From positions 519,001 to 583,000 of the forward strand of contig QVRM01000412.1 in NCBI GenBank assembly GCA_003439945.1: DNA of 64,000 nt. The letters run 5' to 3'. Shown here piece by piece: positions 33,442-45,766 of this stretch. Below the pieces are notes generated by a model. The model saw nothing but the letters and a program-made list of their open reading frames with translations. It was not told the DNA's origin and ran no database searches. The DNA is from Dermanyssus gallinae (Eukaryota > Arthropoda > Arachnida > Mesostigmata > Dermanyssidae). Within the stretch, counting starts at the first letter, position 1, and the number at the start of each line of letters is the position of its first letter. Position numbers and translations under genes: made by a program.

Positions 33442-33939
33442 ATGCACAGCGTTTGCATTAGTGCCTTACAATTGCCAGCCGCTTCTGAGTTGCACGTACA
33501 GCATAAAGGAAAGCCAGCTTAAGCAAGGCGGTGTAGGTATCGCTAAAAGCAAGCACCGTGGCCTGTTAGCAGTCGCGCAAATGGGTAATTAAGCGAGCCG
33601 GGTTTAAGGCTGCGCCGTTTTTGAGATCCGGGACTATTGATTCTGTGCAGTATACAGTGTGGCCTGGCTGAATGGCTTCCCAGTGCTGGCTATATTAGCT
33701 TGGGGTATCTGTTCTGCTAATTAGTAGTTCCTCCGCCCAAACGTTAATTGAGGGGCATCTTAAAGCTAGTTCGTAGGTCTCTTAGGTCCCAAGGAAACTG
33801 TCTCGAGAGAGGACTTGGGCTCAGCCTAACCTATCCGCCTAATCGCTTCTGGGGTCTCCTGGAGAGTCGCCCCATGGAGAATCCCCACAGCGCCTCAGGT
33901 ATCACAGCATCTAAATCTGGCTGACACATCAGTCCATTA

Positions 33940-34740
33940 GTGGCCCTGCAGGCTTTCCGGGACGCCAAAGCGCTTACTGATACGAGATTCGAAGACCTCG
34001 TAAACGCAGGAGGACCCCTGAGGCAAACGAACCTCTAACGAGGTCCTACGACGACCTTATCTCCAAAAGGTACAGGCGTTTACTTTCTGACTCGCTAACT
34101 ACAGCAAACAAAGCCCGAATGCGGGCCGTTGTCCAAACCAAGAGCCAGCAAGTCGCTCCAAGCCATCCCCTTCTCAAACCTTGGCACTTTACTTAACCAC
34201 GAAACTAACTGCGGAACGCTGGTGTCTGTGCGGAACACAGGTGGACATTTGGAAGACCCGCGGGTCAACTCCAATAGAAGCGCAATGAGCAAAATCGTTA
34301 CAGTGAGTAAATAAGATAACATCTCAGGCCTTCAAGTCAGCTCTAATGTCGTGCATCCAAAAGCCAGTCGGCCTGCTGAGGAGCGACGGAAAAAAAAACA
34401 GGACGGTTTCATCTTCAAAGGGAAAAGACACTTTTTTGGGATACGACGATCACCGACACCTCGCCCCCTCGAAGCAATGCTGCCATCCGCCGCTGGCTCC
34501 GCGGCACGCAACACTGAACGACTAAAGATATAAACAACGATACCCAGCTCGCCAACGAGTTCATTTTTGTGCCGCTAGTGTACGAGACACCCGGGGAACC
34601 CGGCCCCGAGGCATAAATGCTTCTCCATAACGATGGCCAACGAATCAAACTGGCAACAGTAGAGAAAATAGCTCTTGACTATAGCGGGTATTGCTAGAGG
34701 TGCAGCGTCGCCATGCGGCAGCAATCATGGATGCATTACG
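33940..34740 (+). pseudogene. LINE C-terminal fragment, family L-A, copy 4 (most decayed)
   Basis: Shifting plus-strand frames read YDDLISKRYRRLLSDSL, ARMRAVVQTKS, SLQAIPFSNLGTLLNHET and, 200-300 bp later, ANEFIFVPLVYETPGEPGPEA. The order fits the same polyprotein tail (RMRAVxxxxSGxWLxAxPxxxLGTLLDxET ... FVPLAxETxG). At least four frame changes or stops are seen. Confidence 0.45.
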
Positions 34741-34959
34741 ATGAGAGGCTGCCTCGAGAGAACAAACTCTACTGGTAGAGAGCTACTCATAGACCCTTTG
34801 ACAGGAGCGACAGTCCCTGTACAGGTTGACGTCACAACATGCGAAGAAACCGGCTCGCCCGCTGACGTCCGACAATGCGTAAGGATTTATACGATTTACG
34901 AACAACTGCCCATAAATACTGCGTTCAGGTCTGCTAGACTTGAGTCCATGGTCGCGTAA

Positions 34960-35690
34960 AAAAAAATACGTTTTTGCAAGGCGTCACGAGTGCAAGTCGA
35001 CGGCCATTTATACTATAAAACATTAGGCTACGATCTAGTGTAAGATGTCGAGCGGAAAAAGTTATAGGCGCGTTGCGACTCTGTATGCCAATGTTAATCA
35101 CTCGATGAGAGCGACGGTATCGCGAGACATAAAGACCCTAATCTCTTACACGTAGTTCACTCGTACAGTTACTATGTGGGCCCTATGGCATTCGCTCGAG
35201 TTCGTACGCCGATCCACGTCTGAGTGGCTTTATGGTCTTGATCTTGAATGCTTGAGCCGCAAGTTCCCGTCCAGCCAACGAGCCAGCGTGCGTAAAGGCA
35301 TTTTAATTATTAATTAATTATTAATCAAGGCAAATTACTTCTAGATGCCCGCGTACGCGGAGCCACCGGTTGCCGCCACCTGCCTGCCGCCGCCGCCTGC
35401 CGAAACGTTTAACAGCCAACAGTTAGGACTTTGTTGGCAAATTCTGTCCATATGCAGAGTCGTTGCGTGTTCTTCGCAACACTAACGGTAACACACGGTG
35501 ACCGTACCAATAGGCTGTAGTAGCCGTCACAGTATTTGCAGTGGTGGTAGTAGTCGTAGTAGTAGTATGTAAGCGAGAGTCGCGATCGAGGCCCCTTGAC
35601 ATTCAATCGGCAGGGCGAACGACGCCTCCCAATGAAACTGTAGATACGCCAACAACAAGAGTTCTATGAATAGACAAACTCAAAACTGGC
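34960..35690. other. No gene found
   Basis: Ordinary-complexity DNA with an AT palindromic patch near 35300. No frame over about 65 codons is convincing. Confidence 0.5.
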
Positions 35691-35693
35691 CAG

Positions 35694-35731
<38 letters not shown>

Positions 35732-35850
35732 TTCAACCTGAGCAGCAACGATCACAATTAATATTGGTTCTAGATATCAACAAACTCTTCTCCGCTATTA
35801 GTCTACGCCTTATTATAATTAAATGCGCAATGCATGACCATTCCACTCGG

Positions 35851-35892
35851 ATAATAATAATAAAAATAATAATAATACTAATAATAATAATG

Positions 35893-35976
<84 letters not shown>
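35851..35976. repeat. (AAT)n microsatellite
   Basis: About 42 units, imperfect at the left edge and perfect from about 35890. Confidence 0.95.
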
Positions 35977-36094
35977 TCGATCTGCCTTTTTTCAACATGT
36001 CCGTAACATTTGTTGCTTGCAAAACCCAAAATAGGCTGAGATGGGTGCTCACGATGTAACGAGCCCGACGGAAAATAATATATATACAGAATGA

Positions 36095-36530
36095 AATAAA
36101 ATGGGACACACTCGTTGTGTGTTCTCGACGCGCGTTTGCTAGAGCTCAATTGTCCGCAAAGCCAAAAAAGCTTGAAACCCATCACGTCAATTGCGTGTTG
36201 TATCGATGAAATGGTAAATTTCTTTGTTTTGTTAGGGTAGTAACATTTCGAGAGCAGTTGAAGAAGGGTCGGTTGATTCTCTCCGTTGATTGACGACCGA
36301 CTGTGCTTCTCGATGCTCACGATCAAATCAAAAACGGACAAATCGTCCTCTTCGTTTGTGCCATGTATCGGTCGACGCTGGCATATAATTAGCAGCATCG
36401 ACAATAGAGTGTCCAGAGTATATGGCCGAAACAATGTCGGAACGGCGGAACGATCGAAATTGAGCAGCATAATGATTATTTTATCGATACGTGGTACTTG
36501 ACCGCGAGTCCGATATGATTTCCGACTCAA
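36095..36530 (-). CDS. Unidentified coding-like open stretch
   Basis: About 145 codons stay open on the minus strand before running into a (AAT)n array that gives poly-Ile. The residue mix looks protein-like (LNFDRSAVPTLFRPYTLDTL, EEDDLSVFDLIVSIEKHSRS, FTISSIQHAIDVMGFKLFWL). There is no ATG at the upstream edge; the first internal Met is about 20 codons in. I recognise no family. It may be an exon, a decayed gene or chance. Confidence 0.25.
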
Positions 36531-36539
36531 TGTCCTTTC

Positions 36540-37328
36540 CTATGCGCGAAAGTTGAGAACAATTCTTAACTCTCAACCTGCAACGAGTGAGGAGGAGCGC
36601 TGCCTCACGATGCCATTAGCAGTCAATCAATCTTCATGCAACATCACCACTCTAGAGTCAAGACATATCACTAGCTATCAACAGATATCGAGGTGGCGAT
36701 AGAGTCTCTTTCAATCCGCTATCTCAGTTGAATACGATCGCGAATAAGATAACAAAGCGAACAGTGAACCAACTACACGCGTCGTTATTGTGCCAAGACG
36801 AAAAATGCGAAACGGTTTGTAGCACGCTCATGTTGCGTTTTCTTCCGTGTTTAATTCCGGTCAATTTCTAACTATTTCTTGCGGTGTTTTGCAAGTGCGT
36901 TGACTTTGCTGCGTATAGCCGCATGATAAGTGCAAAACACTCTTTGAAGCACGCTCCTTTTTGACTAAACTTTGCTTGTCGGTTACGTTTCTTTCGTAAC
37001 GACGGCTGCATGACAAGGCTTAAGATAATTTCTGGTAACGTGGGGTTCGAGAAGCGTTCCTAATCCCAATATCTCCTCCCCAGGAAATACTCACACACAA
37101 ACAGCATGCTGTGTAAATATTCCTAGGCATCTATCCAATGGAACGTCTATCCCCGACGGTAACAGCAACACAAGAACAACAACGAGAACTGTGATATTCC
37201 GTACGTAACCAATATACTGTTTACGAATATAAATGTCCGTTCATGGCACGTGAGCAATCACTATTATGCCAAGAATAAGCCACGCACGTTCAAGTCTGAG
37301 GCGGTCGGAAGAAACCTTCCTTTAGTGG

Positions 37329-37380
<52 letters not shown>

Positions 37381-39100
37381 TGTATATATATATTCGAGGG
37401 CAACTCTGGTGGCAGTATCTGTATCAAGTAGGTTGGTACAGAAGAGTGGTTGTCTCAATCAGTGTAGACAGGCAAAAATGACGTGCCACTCGTCACGCCG
37501 CAATTGACGCTGGTGCCCGAGGACATATTCAAATGCTGCTGCGCCTATAAGCACGCGTTTGAACAGTAGTAAACAGACCATCTGGTGGCTCACGCGCTCT
37601 ATCGCCTTTTAATTGCTCGTGTCAAGCTGACATGAGTAAGTAAAGGATCAACAAGCTTACAACGGAAACAAAGCACGCAGAGTCTATAATATGAAATTCT
37701 TCCAGAGTGTGGTCTGAGAGTATATTTTCGATGCATACGGCAAAAACGATACTCTACTAACGTTAGGTATCTCTAGACGTCGTCCTGGCTGCTTTTGTTG
37801 CAAAACTAAATTCGATAAAAGAAACCTAGATCCTACACAGCAACGCAGCATGTTTATATTGTGTGCCGTGCCGGAATAAAATCTACTACAAAATTGCCCC
37901 GTAATCACGCAAAACCACCGTCCGCCACCAGTTTGCGACCGAAAACGTCACTAGTGAGATCACTTAAATTCCTAATTTCTCAGTATACGTGTTAAACATA
38001 CTATATGGATTAAGTTTAACCAACTCCATATTTGTATATGTGTGTGATTTGCATGATCACCCATTTTGATTTCAAAAGTATACTTTTTACTCTGCTAATG
38101 GTTGAGCTGTTTAAAATATGACCCCGTTACGCTCTTTCAATTTTATAATAGACCGACTTAAAACTCACGCCTCATGACAGCCCGCAGGACACAAATCTAC
38201 GCCACATTGCTCCGATGTGAATATATAATATATATACATATATACACCCAAACAGGGTTTTGCGTATCTTCAATATGCACTTAAGGCGAGCAAAATAAGG
38301 CATGTACTATCCGCACGTCGAAGTCATATAAGTAATGCCAATTTAGCTAGGCCAGCCTGGAATGTATCCAAGCACCCAATGGCGCATATAGTTAACAAAG
38401 CACCACAGAAATTAAGCGAGAAAAACAGACTGCAGAATCAACAACCAGAAAACCGCCATCAAGTCTTAAGCATATCGCGAACAGAAACTGGGCGAACCAA
38501 ATCGACACACACAAGCTCTGTAACCGACACTACGAGATATGTCGATAACAGAAGACAACGATAGCAACTACCGGGTTATACGAAAACAAAAAAGAAAAAA
38601 TGACAAAACGGAAGCGAGAGCGAAAGAAAAGCTATTAACTTTTCGATTCGATTTTTACCGACTTTTCTTTAGCTTCTTTCCTTCCTTGTTTTGAACTGCA
38701 CTGATTTGCCGGAACACCCGGTGACCCTATCAGATGACACAGGTGCGGCTGTTTGCGGCTAATTCTGGCCATTTTTTTTATTAAGATATTTGTTTCTAAC
38801 TAACAGGTTAGTAAGTGGCAGTATTCGTTCTAGAGCAGATATAGTTAATGACCGTTCACCGCGTAGAAACCGTTCAAACAACAACGATGCTACACTCTTT
38901 GTTTACTATGGTTATGCGGATTTATAGTCGCTGTTCATCTTCGTTCCGCATGATGGCCGGTGTTGGGTCAACGCAAGCTGGTGTCGGTCCCGATCGGCAT
39001 TAACGTGCGGTTTAACCAGAATAGCTTGACTGAATTGATTAGTCCTGCTGAAACGACACTCTGTCAACGACTTTGGCTTTTGACGCGTTGACAAAATAGT
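36540..39100. other. No gene found
   Basis: Unique-looking sequence with a TA array at 37330. No recognised coding or RNA features. Confidence 0.5.
37330..37392. repeat. (TA)n microsatellite
   Basis: TA run with an ACTG interruption near the right end. Confidence 0.95.
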
Positions 39101-39119
39101 CACGATATCGTATGATTAT

Positions 39120-39185
39120 TTTGTCAACGCCGTCATGGATGTCGTCGTTGGCACATGCTACTTACTACCTCGAAGACACAATACA
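39120..39185 (+). repeat. Short dispersed repeat R3, copy 1
   Basis: GTCGTTGGCACATGCTACTT and ACTACCTCGAAGACACAAT match GTCGTTGGCACGTGCTTCTT and ACTACCTAAGAGAGACAAT at 42500-42560. Nothing coding is seen. Confidence 0.45.
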
Positions 39186-39439
39186 GGGGCGTATGTATAT
39201 GTATGCATTTTTTAAAAATGAAAAAAGAAAAACATATAAGAGAAAAACTAATACAAGGTATTACAAGGTGAAACCGTCTTCTCACTTGTTATACAACGCT
39301 CGTGCTGAATGGCCTTCTTTGAATAAGGCATCGAACATTCGTGAGTGCTATATATATATATATATATATATATGCAGCAGTAACAAACATCCCTTTCTAT
39401 TTGTATAAGACTAAATTAAACGATTTATAATAACAAACA

Positions 39440-40069
39440 TCTGTGATTGGGCTCTGGGTTCACCCATGACAATGTTAATATATGTCACATTGGCAACTGC
39501 CTGCAGTGCAATCGTCGCGTCGATGGCGCCGGAGGACGCTTCTTTCTCTCCGACTATAGAGTAGCAACAATAATACTAACATCAATAATACAAAGAATAC
39601 CAGTAATACTGACGACGATGACGACGACGACAATGACAATAAGAAAGGGGCCTACGCAACGATTGCTTTAAGCTGTAATGATGTGACGCTGTGTCAAAGA
39701 AGGATCGCTTTGCAATCTCAGTGCTATGTCATTGCGTTGCGGCTGCTGCTGCCGTTTCCGCCGCAGCGTCTTCTGTTGGGTTCCTACAGCCCTAAGCTTC
39801 CCGTCTTCTCAGCGTCATAGGCGACATTGCGCTTTCAATCGAACAGTGCCACCTGTCTGCCTAGTTGCCATGCTTCGCACGCGCTTGTTCCCCGGCCATC
39901 GGCAGGCTTGACTTCACGAGGGCTTCTCCATCACAACATTACAGTTATATATATATATGATTTATTGTTTGCTTGGCATGTATACCTAAATACGCATGTC
40001 ACCCTTTTATATCAGGGGATATATATATAGGTGTATGTGTATGTATATACATATGTATATATATAAATG

Positions 40070-40130
<61 letters not shown>

Positions 40131-41070
40131 GCAAAGAGGAGTATTCAGGGGCACAAAACGCCATACCTATGATTATGTGTGTTTCTGTGTCTCTAGGTAG
40201 ATGGGTAACTGGGAAGGCTGCTAGGTCGGTAGGCCGTTCACGATGAAGTCCACTCGGCGATGATGTCATGTCTGTGACTTCAATGTTGTCGCCGTCACCG
40301 CCGCTTTTGTACAATTGGCGTACAAACACAGATACATACGTACTCACGCATATACCGGCTCGTCGCAGGCCTCTGTTTCGTCGAGTACTCAAAGAACGAG
40401 ATGAATACAAGGAAGGACACGGTGAGGAAGACGAAGCAAAACCCATGCAGGAGAGCAACGCCATCAAAAGCATGGCGTGCGGTTATCTGCGACTCGAATC
40501 ATCTGTCTGGTGGCCTTTTTCTCTCCCCCCCTCCCCCCTCCCCGTTCTCTGAGTCAAGATGACTCGAAAGCGAACTCTGACACGACACCGACCGGAGAGA
40601 AGACGCTCTCAAATAGACGCTCTCATGTAAGTAGCAGCGGGGGAAGGGAGGAGAAAAAGCAGAGAGAACTTCACATATCGACCTCGCTTCTTCTCTGAGG
40701 CAGCTGACTGCAATGTCGTCGTCCGTCTTTGCCCAGCAATAGGGCGCACACGCGCACGGCGACATACTGAAGTCTGACAACCCACCTTGGCCTCCACCAC
40801 CATAGCATTGCGCTATCATTGGCCTTCACCGCTGTAATGGTCACCATCTCCCTTCCCCCTCCCCCCAGTCAGCTCTTATCTCAGTCGACCTGATCTCGTG
40901 CCCATGGCCAGAGAAATAGAGAAAACAGAGACTTCCAGAGAGAAAGAGACTGGTAGAAATGATAGAGCAGGAAATGTGTACGTAGGCTATCCCGATTGAA
41001 GGCGCTCAACCCATACGCGAGAAAAACGTGAGAATGCAATATAGGTATTTATTTGCTGTAGTGTTGTGCG
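39440..41070. other. No secure gene; C-rich and GC-richer tract
   Basis: GC-richer from about 39500, with C-runs at 40525-40543 (seven, six and four Cs) that could fold as a G-quadruplex on the minus strand, and another at 40853-40867. It could be regulatory DNA for the 41155 candidate. Confidence 0.3.
40017..40128. repeat. (TA)n microsatellite, interrupted
   Basis: TA with GTATGTGT and TAAATG interruptions, pure from 40075. Confidence 0.95.
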
Positions 41071-41080
41071 TATATAAAAG
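41071..41080 (+). promoter_or_regulatory. Candidate TATA box
   Basis: TATATAAAAG lies in non-microsatellite sequence about 80 bp upstream of the 41155 ATG. C-rich tracts lie further upstream (40525-40543, 40853-40867). Confidence 0.35.
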
Positions 41081-41154
41081 GGTGGTATGTCTAAGCATAA
41101 TTATCAAGCGAATCAAAAATAATATACATATATACCAGCCAGAACACGATTCAC

Positions 41155-41355
41155 ATGTACGGTTACTTCGGTTACTCAAGCTTTGACCATTACACGACCG
41201 TCGGCACCAGTCTTGATTACGGTAACAACCACAACGGCGGATTCATCGGAAAACTGCACCCACTAGCAGAGAGATCCCCCTCCCCCCGTTGTTGGCCAGC
41301 CGACTCAGCCGTAAGAGACGCCGCCTCTTGGGAGGCCACACACAACTGCAGCTAG
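41155..41355 (+). CDS. Candidate small gene or first coding exon, unknown family
   Basis: ATG opens a 66-codon frame beginning MYGYFGYSSFDHYTTVGTSL, rich in Tyr, Gly and Asn, with many C-ending codons (TAC, AAC, GGC, ATC). TATATAAAAG at 41071-41080 is a good TATA box about 80 bp upstream. The frame ends at a TAG at 41353. A strong donor (GCC then GTAAGA, 41311) also falls inside it, so it may be a first exon of about 52 codons that splices onward. There is no signal peptide and no domain I recognise. It could be chance. Confidence 0.3.
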   Translation: MYGYFGYSSFDHYTTVGTSLDYGNNHNGGFIGKLHPLAERSPSPRCWPADSAVRDAASWEATHNCS

Positions 41356-42496
41356 CCTATCCAGAGCGGGACTCACCCATCCCAAAGTTCAGAAACCCCC
41401 GCAAAATGGTATAAAAGAGTTCGTGGAATACATTATGGGTTCGACCCAGGCATGGGCATTGGGAGCGGAAGTAGCACAGAAGGTGCTTAAAACAAAGCAC
41501 AGAAGATGCAGGGAGAGACCGAGAGAATCTTTTTGAGGCCGGCACGGCTGAAGAAAGCGCAACTTTGAATCAAACGGGTTTGCAAGAGCTGGGACAATGT
41601 GCGCCTGACAGGTGGGGAAACCCGTGAGTAACCCCGGCCAATTGATCCGATAGGGTACTCGCCATTCGATGGCCTGATGGCCCATAGCACTGTTCTATGG
41701 AGATATGGGCCATCAGAGAGTGACGCTTAAGGGTGCGTGTAGTGGGTATGGGTCTCAGCGGCGTAACATCCATCCGGTGGGGTCAAGTCCCACACAGCTC
41801 GAGATGGAAAGCGATATTTTTGCTACTCGTAGCGATAGTGCACAAGTGCATTTAACCCTCCTTCTCCAAAAAAGAAACTGACAGTGTTCTGTTCGTCCCA
41901 CAACTCTCTCATACACACTCGATCTCTCTGACTCTTTCATTGCGTTGCTCACACGTCCCGCAAGCAGCCTTACCTACGTCGTGTTTGCTTGTGCAGGCTG
42001 AGAGCTAATGCGTTCAAACATACGTTCCATCCTTCAGCGACTTCACAGCCACCACAAAAGCGTTCCCATTTCGAAGATCAGATTCAACAAACAGTGGCTG
42101 TTTGTTGAGCGGAAACACGAGCACAGAAACCCGCTCGCTCGTTTAGCATGCGATAGCTAGCACAAGTTTGCGCGAAAGATGTTGACGCGGGCTTGTTCTA
42201 CCGCCGGGCAACGGTAGCAGGATCCCAGGTCACGTGAGACGATTGTTGCTCTCGTTTTGGGATGCTTGTTTTTTTTCCTGACAACTGAATCCACTTGTTG
42301 CTCGTTCTCCTTGATGCTTGTTGCGTCGGCTGCGGCCTGTCGTCCTTTGCTACTGGCGCTACTACTGATGATGTTGCTGTCAATGATGATGATGATGTTT
42401 TTGTTGCTATCATTGATGATGATGTTGTTGCTGTCAATGATGACGATGATGAGGATGATGATATTTTGTTATTGCCGCCGTAGCTACCGCCGTGTT

Positions 42497-42562
42497 TAGC
42501 CTCGCCGTCAATCGATGCTGTCGTTGGCACGTGCTTCTTACTACCTAAGAGAGACAATTGTC
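42497..42562 (+). repeat. Short dispersed repeat R3, copy 2
   Basis: Partner of 39120-39185. It ends about 20 bp before R1 copy 2, so R3 could be part of a longer R1 element. Confidence 0.45.
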
Positions 42563-42584
42563 GTTGTTCCATTTGCATTCTTAA

Positions 42585-42825
42585 TTTTCTTTGAGCGATG
42601 CTCATTGAGAATAGATGATAAACCATGTACCGCTGACTGAGTCAGCGGCCATGCTGCTGCTGATGCCACAAGGACTGTTGGGGAAACCCTAGATATTTTC
42701 TTTTAACATGTCCGGCCTTCGGTGCATTGAAGATATGCCTCAGATTAAGCATTCCAAGCCCTCCGTAGGGGATGGAGGAGGATCTAGAATTAAAAACAAC
42801 CTACTTAAAGATGTTTTTAATTCTA
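42585..42825 (+). repeat. Dispersed repeat R1, copy 2
   Basis: Matches 31187-31405, including GATGATAAACC, AAGGACTGTTGGGGAAACCC and the terminal hairpin (42784-42798 with 42812-42825). It differs by about seven short insertions such as CTGCTGCTGATG for CTG and GGAGGAGG for GGAGG. Confidence 0.65.
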
Positions 42826-42829
42826 TACT

Positions 42830-45760
42830 TGCATTCTGACTTAATCATAAAGTGTTAAAAACTTACTACTTTGGTAATTGTTGTCACGTTTTGTTGTTGT
42901 TGTTGTCGCTATTTGTTGCTTTTCACTACAACCACTACCACAGCAATAGAATGACAGCAACAGAACTTTGATCTGTTGCTGTCAGAGATGGTGGCTGACC
43001 GACTGACACTTGCAACAATGAACTCGTTCGTCGTTTGAGTTTCGATGAAGATTGGCGACCACCACAATCCACACTTACACTTGCACTTCGAACACACGGT
43101 CGACCAGTTGACCAATAAACAGTTCGTACGCACTCAGAACCATAGTAATAGTCAGCCACAAACAAGTGCCAGTGTCAACAACAGCAGCAGAAGAAGTCTA
43201 AGGAACAACTTGTTGTTGGTGTTATTGTTGTTGTTGTTGTTGCTATTCTGGCGCGGCAGCTACCTTTTACACGTTCTGGCTGATGATCGGCTCCCTCTAC
43301 CCATACATATATATGATCCACGGAAGGTGGTTGACAGCGCGGGATTGTATCGCACGCAGACAAGCTGCTGCTGCTGCTCTGCTGTTGTTGTCGTGTTTGT
43401 TGTTGTTGCTGTCGTTATTCTTACCACCCTAGACGAGAGAGACTCTGTCGACTGGGCGATTTGTCGAAGCTGCTTACTAGTACCTACCTACTCGCCACTC
43501 TTGCAAATTTCGACTGGTCGACTGCGTTTCTCGAACGTGCGCCGCCACGAGCGAGAATGCGCGCGCACCACGACAGACAGACAGGCAACCAGACGGAGAT
43601 CGGAACGGGAGGATGAACAAGCTGCTTGCTGACGACCACCGGCTGCCACCACACACGATCTCCTCGAGCCAACAGGAAAGACTAACAGGTAGGTCTATTG
43701 CGCTGCGCAAGACCACCGACCAACCGATCAACAGCTCCAACTACAACTACATCAGCCACGTACTACCACCATACGACGCCGCCACGCGAAGGACAGCAAA
43801 AGAGAGATGGAGAACTATATATATATATATGGATGTATATATTGGTACGTATATATGTGCCGTGCCGAGGGAGAGGAGAAAGCACAGCCTACACACAATG
43901 ACTACGACGACGACAACGGCGACGGCACGGCAAGCGGAGAGTGGTCGCTAATGGTCGCACAGAAACGTTAGCCGCGCGGTCGCTGTTTTGGCGGCAGTGG
44001 CGGTGCCGGCGGCGGCAGGCAAAAAAAAAAGGAGAGGCTAGAAGCGAAACGCGAGACACAAGAAAGAACGCAAAAGGGAGAGGAGATATAGCAGAGAGAA
44101 GGAAATCAACGAGCGAGGATGAACGGCGGGAGAGAAGAAAGCAGGAAGCAGGGGGAATGGGTTTTAGTGCTGAATGTGCGCAAACTTAGTCTGTATCTAA
44201 ACGTGTCGTCGTCGTTGCTGTCGTCTATCTCTCTACAAAAATCGAAAATGGTCTACCTAGGCGCCGCGAGACCAAAATCTCTGGAACCCTAGAAGACCCC
44301 CTCGCGAGAGAGAGAGAGAGAGCGAGAGAGAGGGGGGGAAAGACAGGAACAGGCGCATCCAACGCATATTCAATACAACAAGTTTGACAAAAAGGACTAT
44401 CTGATTTTTACGTCTACTTGGTACGCTTAATAACACTTAATACAACAGCAACATACACTTCTACCAGTTTCGCTATAGCAAACGCTATATGCTACAAAAC
44501 TATACCAGTGACGACTCTACATGAACAGCAGCGTAAACATGGCAAAAAGTTAATTACTCTGGCCATTGCTGCAGATATTTAACAGATCATGTTGTGCGCG
44601 GATATTTCCAAACCTAATCTACCTGTTTCACTACCGATCGGCCGGCTACTCACACACAAAACGAGTGTGTCATCCTACCTGTCGAAGTTCCTATTCCAGC
44701 TAAAATTACCTAACATTCTTGTATGGCATACACACCGGTATATAGGCAAATCGAACCAAATGAATCCCTTCTCACTTTTTATTCGCTTGTTGTTTGTCTG
44801 TTGTTCGGTTGTATGTCGTTACATATCGTTCTTCACCTCTTCCTCCACTTTTTCCGTATTCTCTTCTCGCCCCAATTCGTTTTATAATAATTCTTACTAC
44901 ACTTATACTTATCCGCATTTATAGTATTACTATAATTGTTATCGATGATATTATTACGCTCCACTACCGTCTTCGCTAGATCTGACAATTTACATCACGA
45001 ACGCGCTTGCTATAATAATATAAGTAAATAATACGAATAATAATAATAATAATTACCATCATCATAAGAAGAAGAAGAATGGTAAGGGGTTTTATGCTTA
45101 ACTGACAATATCCACATCTAGAAACTTCCCTCAGCATCTCAGCCGTGTTCATTATTATTTTTATATAGAAATAGCACAACAAGCCTCCATCTCCCACAGA
45201 AAACTACACTATCGTGTGTATGTCTCATTGACGCGCGAGAATTCGTATTACGGCCCTTTGACCCAGCTTCGCTACAGTCATCGTACCCATCATCATCATC
45301 ATCTGTATTATTAATTAGCGTTACTAACATCAGCAGCAAGCATTATTATCATTCACATAATCGGACCGTCATGCTCGATGCAATCCTGATTGTTGTTACA
45401 TTATGTTCTTTGTTTATAAATATAATAAACACACAGACTATATTACAATGGACACATCATCTCGCATCATCCTAAGCTCTCTCTCTCTCTCTCTCCAAGT
45501 CTACTGCAGCAATAAATTATCGAGCTCATATTATAATGTTAAACAACGACTGATACAACAGTAATCCTACTGTCATGATGATGTTGATGATGATAATGAT
45601 AATAATGTTTGTATATGCGTTTTACACAATGTCAACCAGCTATCTAATGTTTCAGTTTTTCTGCTCTTGTTCGCATTGGATTGGACAGCTCAATGGATTT
45701 CTCCGCTTTCGTTGACACTTTGCCGCGATGGATCACTGAATTCGAATGATTCGTGATCCA
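42830..45760. other. No secure gene; triplet-rich and (GA)n DNA
   Basis: GTT/CTG triplet runs at 43210-43420 create a 195-codon plus frame (poly-Leu, poly-Val) that I do not accept. GA runs are at 44302-44330 and CT at 45478-45496. Confidence 0.5.
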
Positions 45761-45766
45761 TTTATT
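45761..45766 (-). promoter_or_regulatory. Candidate poly(A) signal for XPO1
   Basis: TTTATT on the plus strand reads AATAAA on the minus strand, about 625 nt past the XPO1 stop at 46391. It lies beside a near-palindrome (ggatcac ... gtgatcc). Other A-rich hexamers occur nearby, so the true 3' end is unproven. Confidence 0.3.

Noticed and set aside
35733..36090. Poly-isoleucine/leucine continuation of the 36-kb ORF
   Set aside because: It is simply the translation of a (AAT)n microsatellite.
40012..40473. 153-codon minus-strand ORF
   Set aside because: Half is TA-array translation and the rest has no recognisable features.
43045..43632. 195-codon plus-strand ORF
   Set aside because: Poly-Leu, poly-Val and poly-Cys segments come from GTT/CTG triplets. 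No domain, and overlapping frames on the other strand are equally open.
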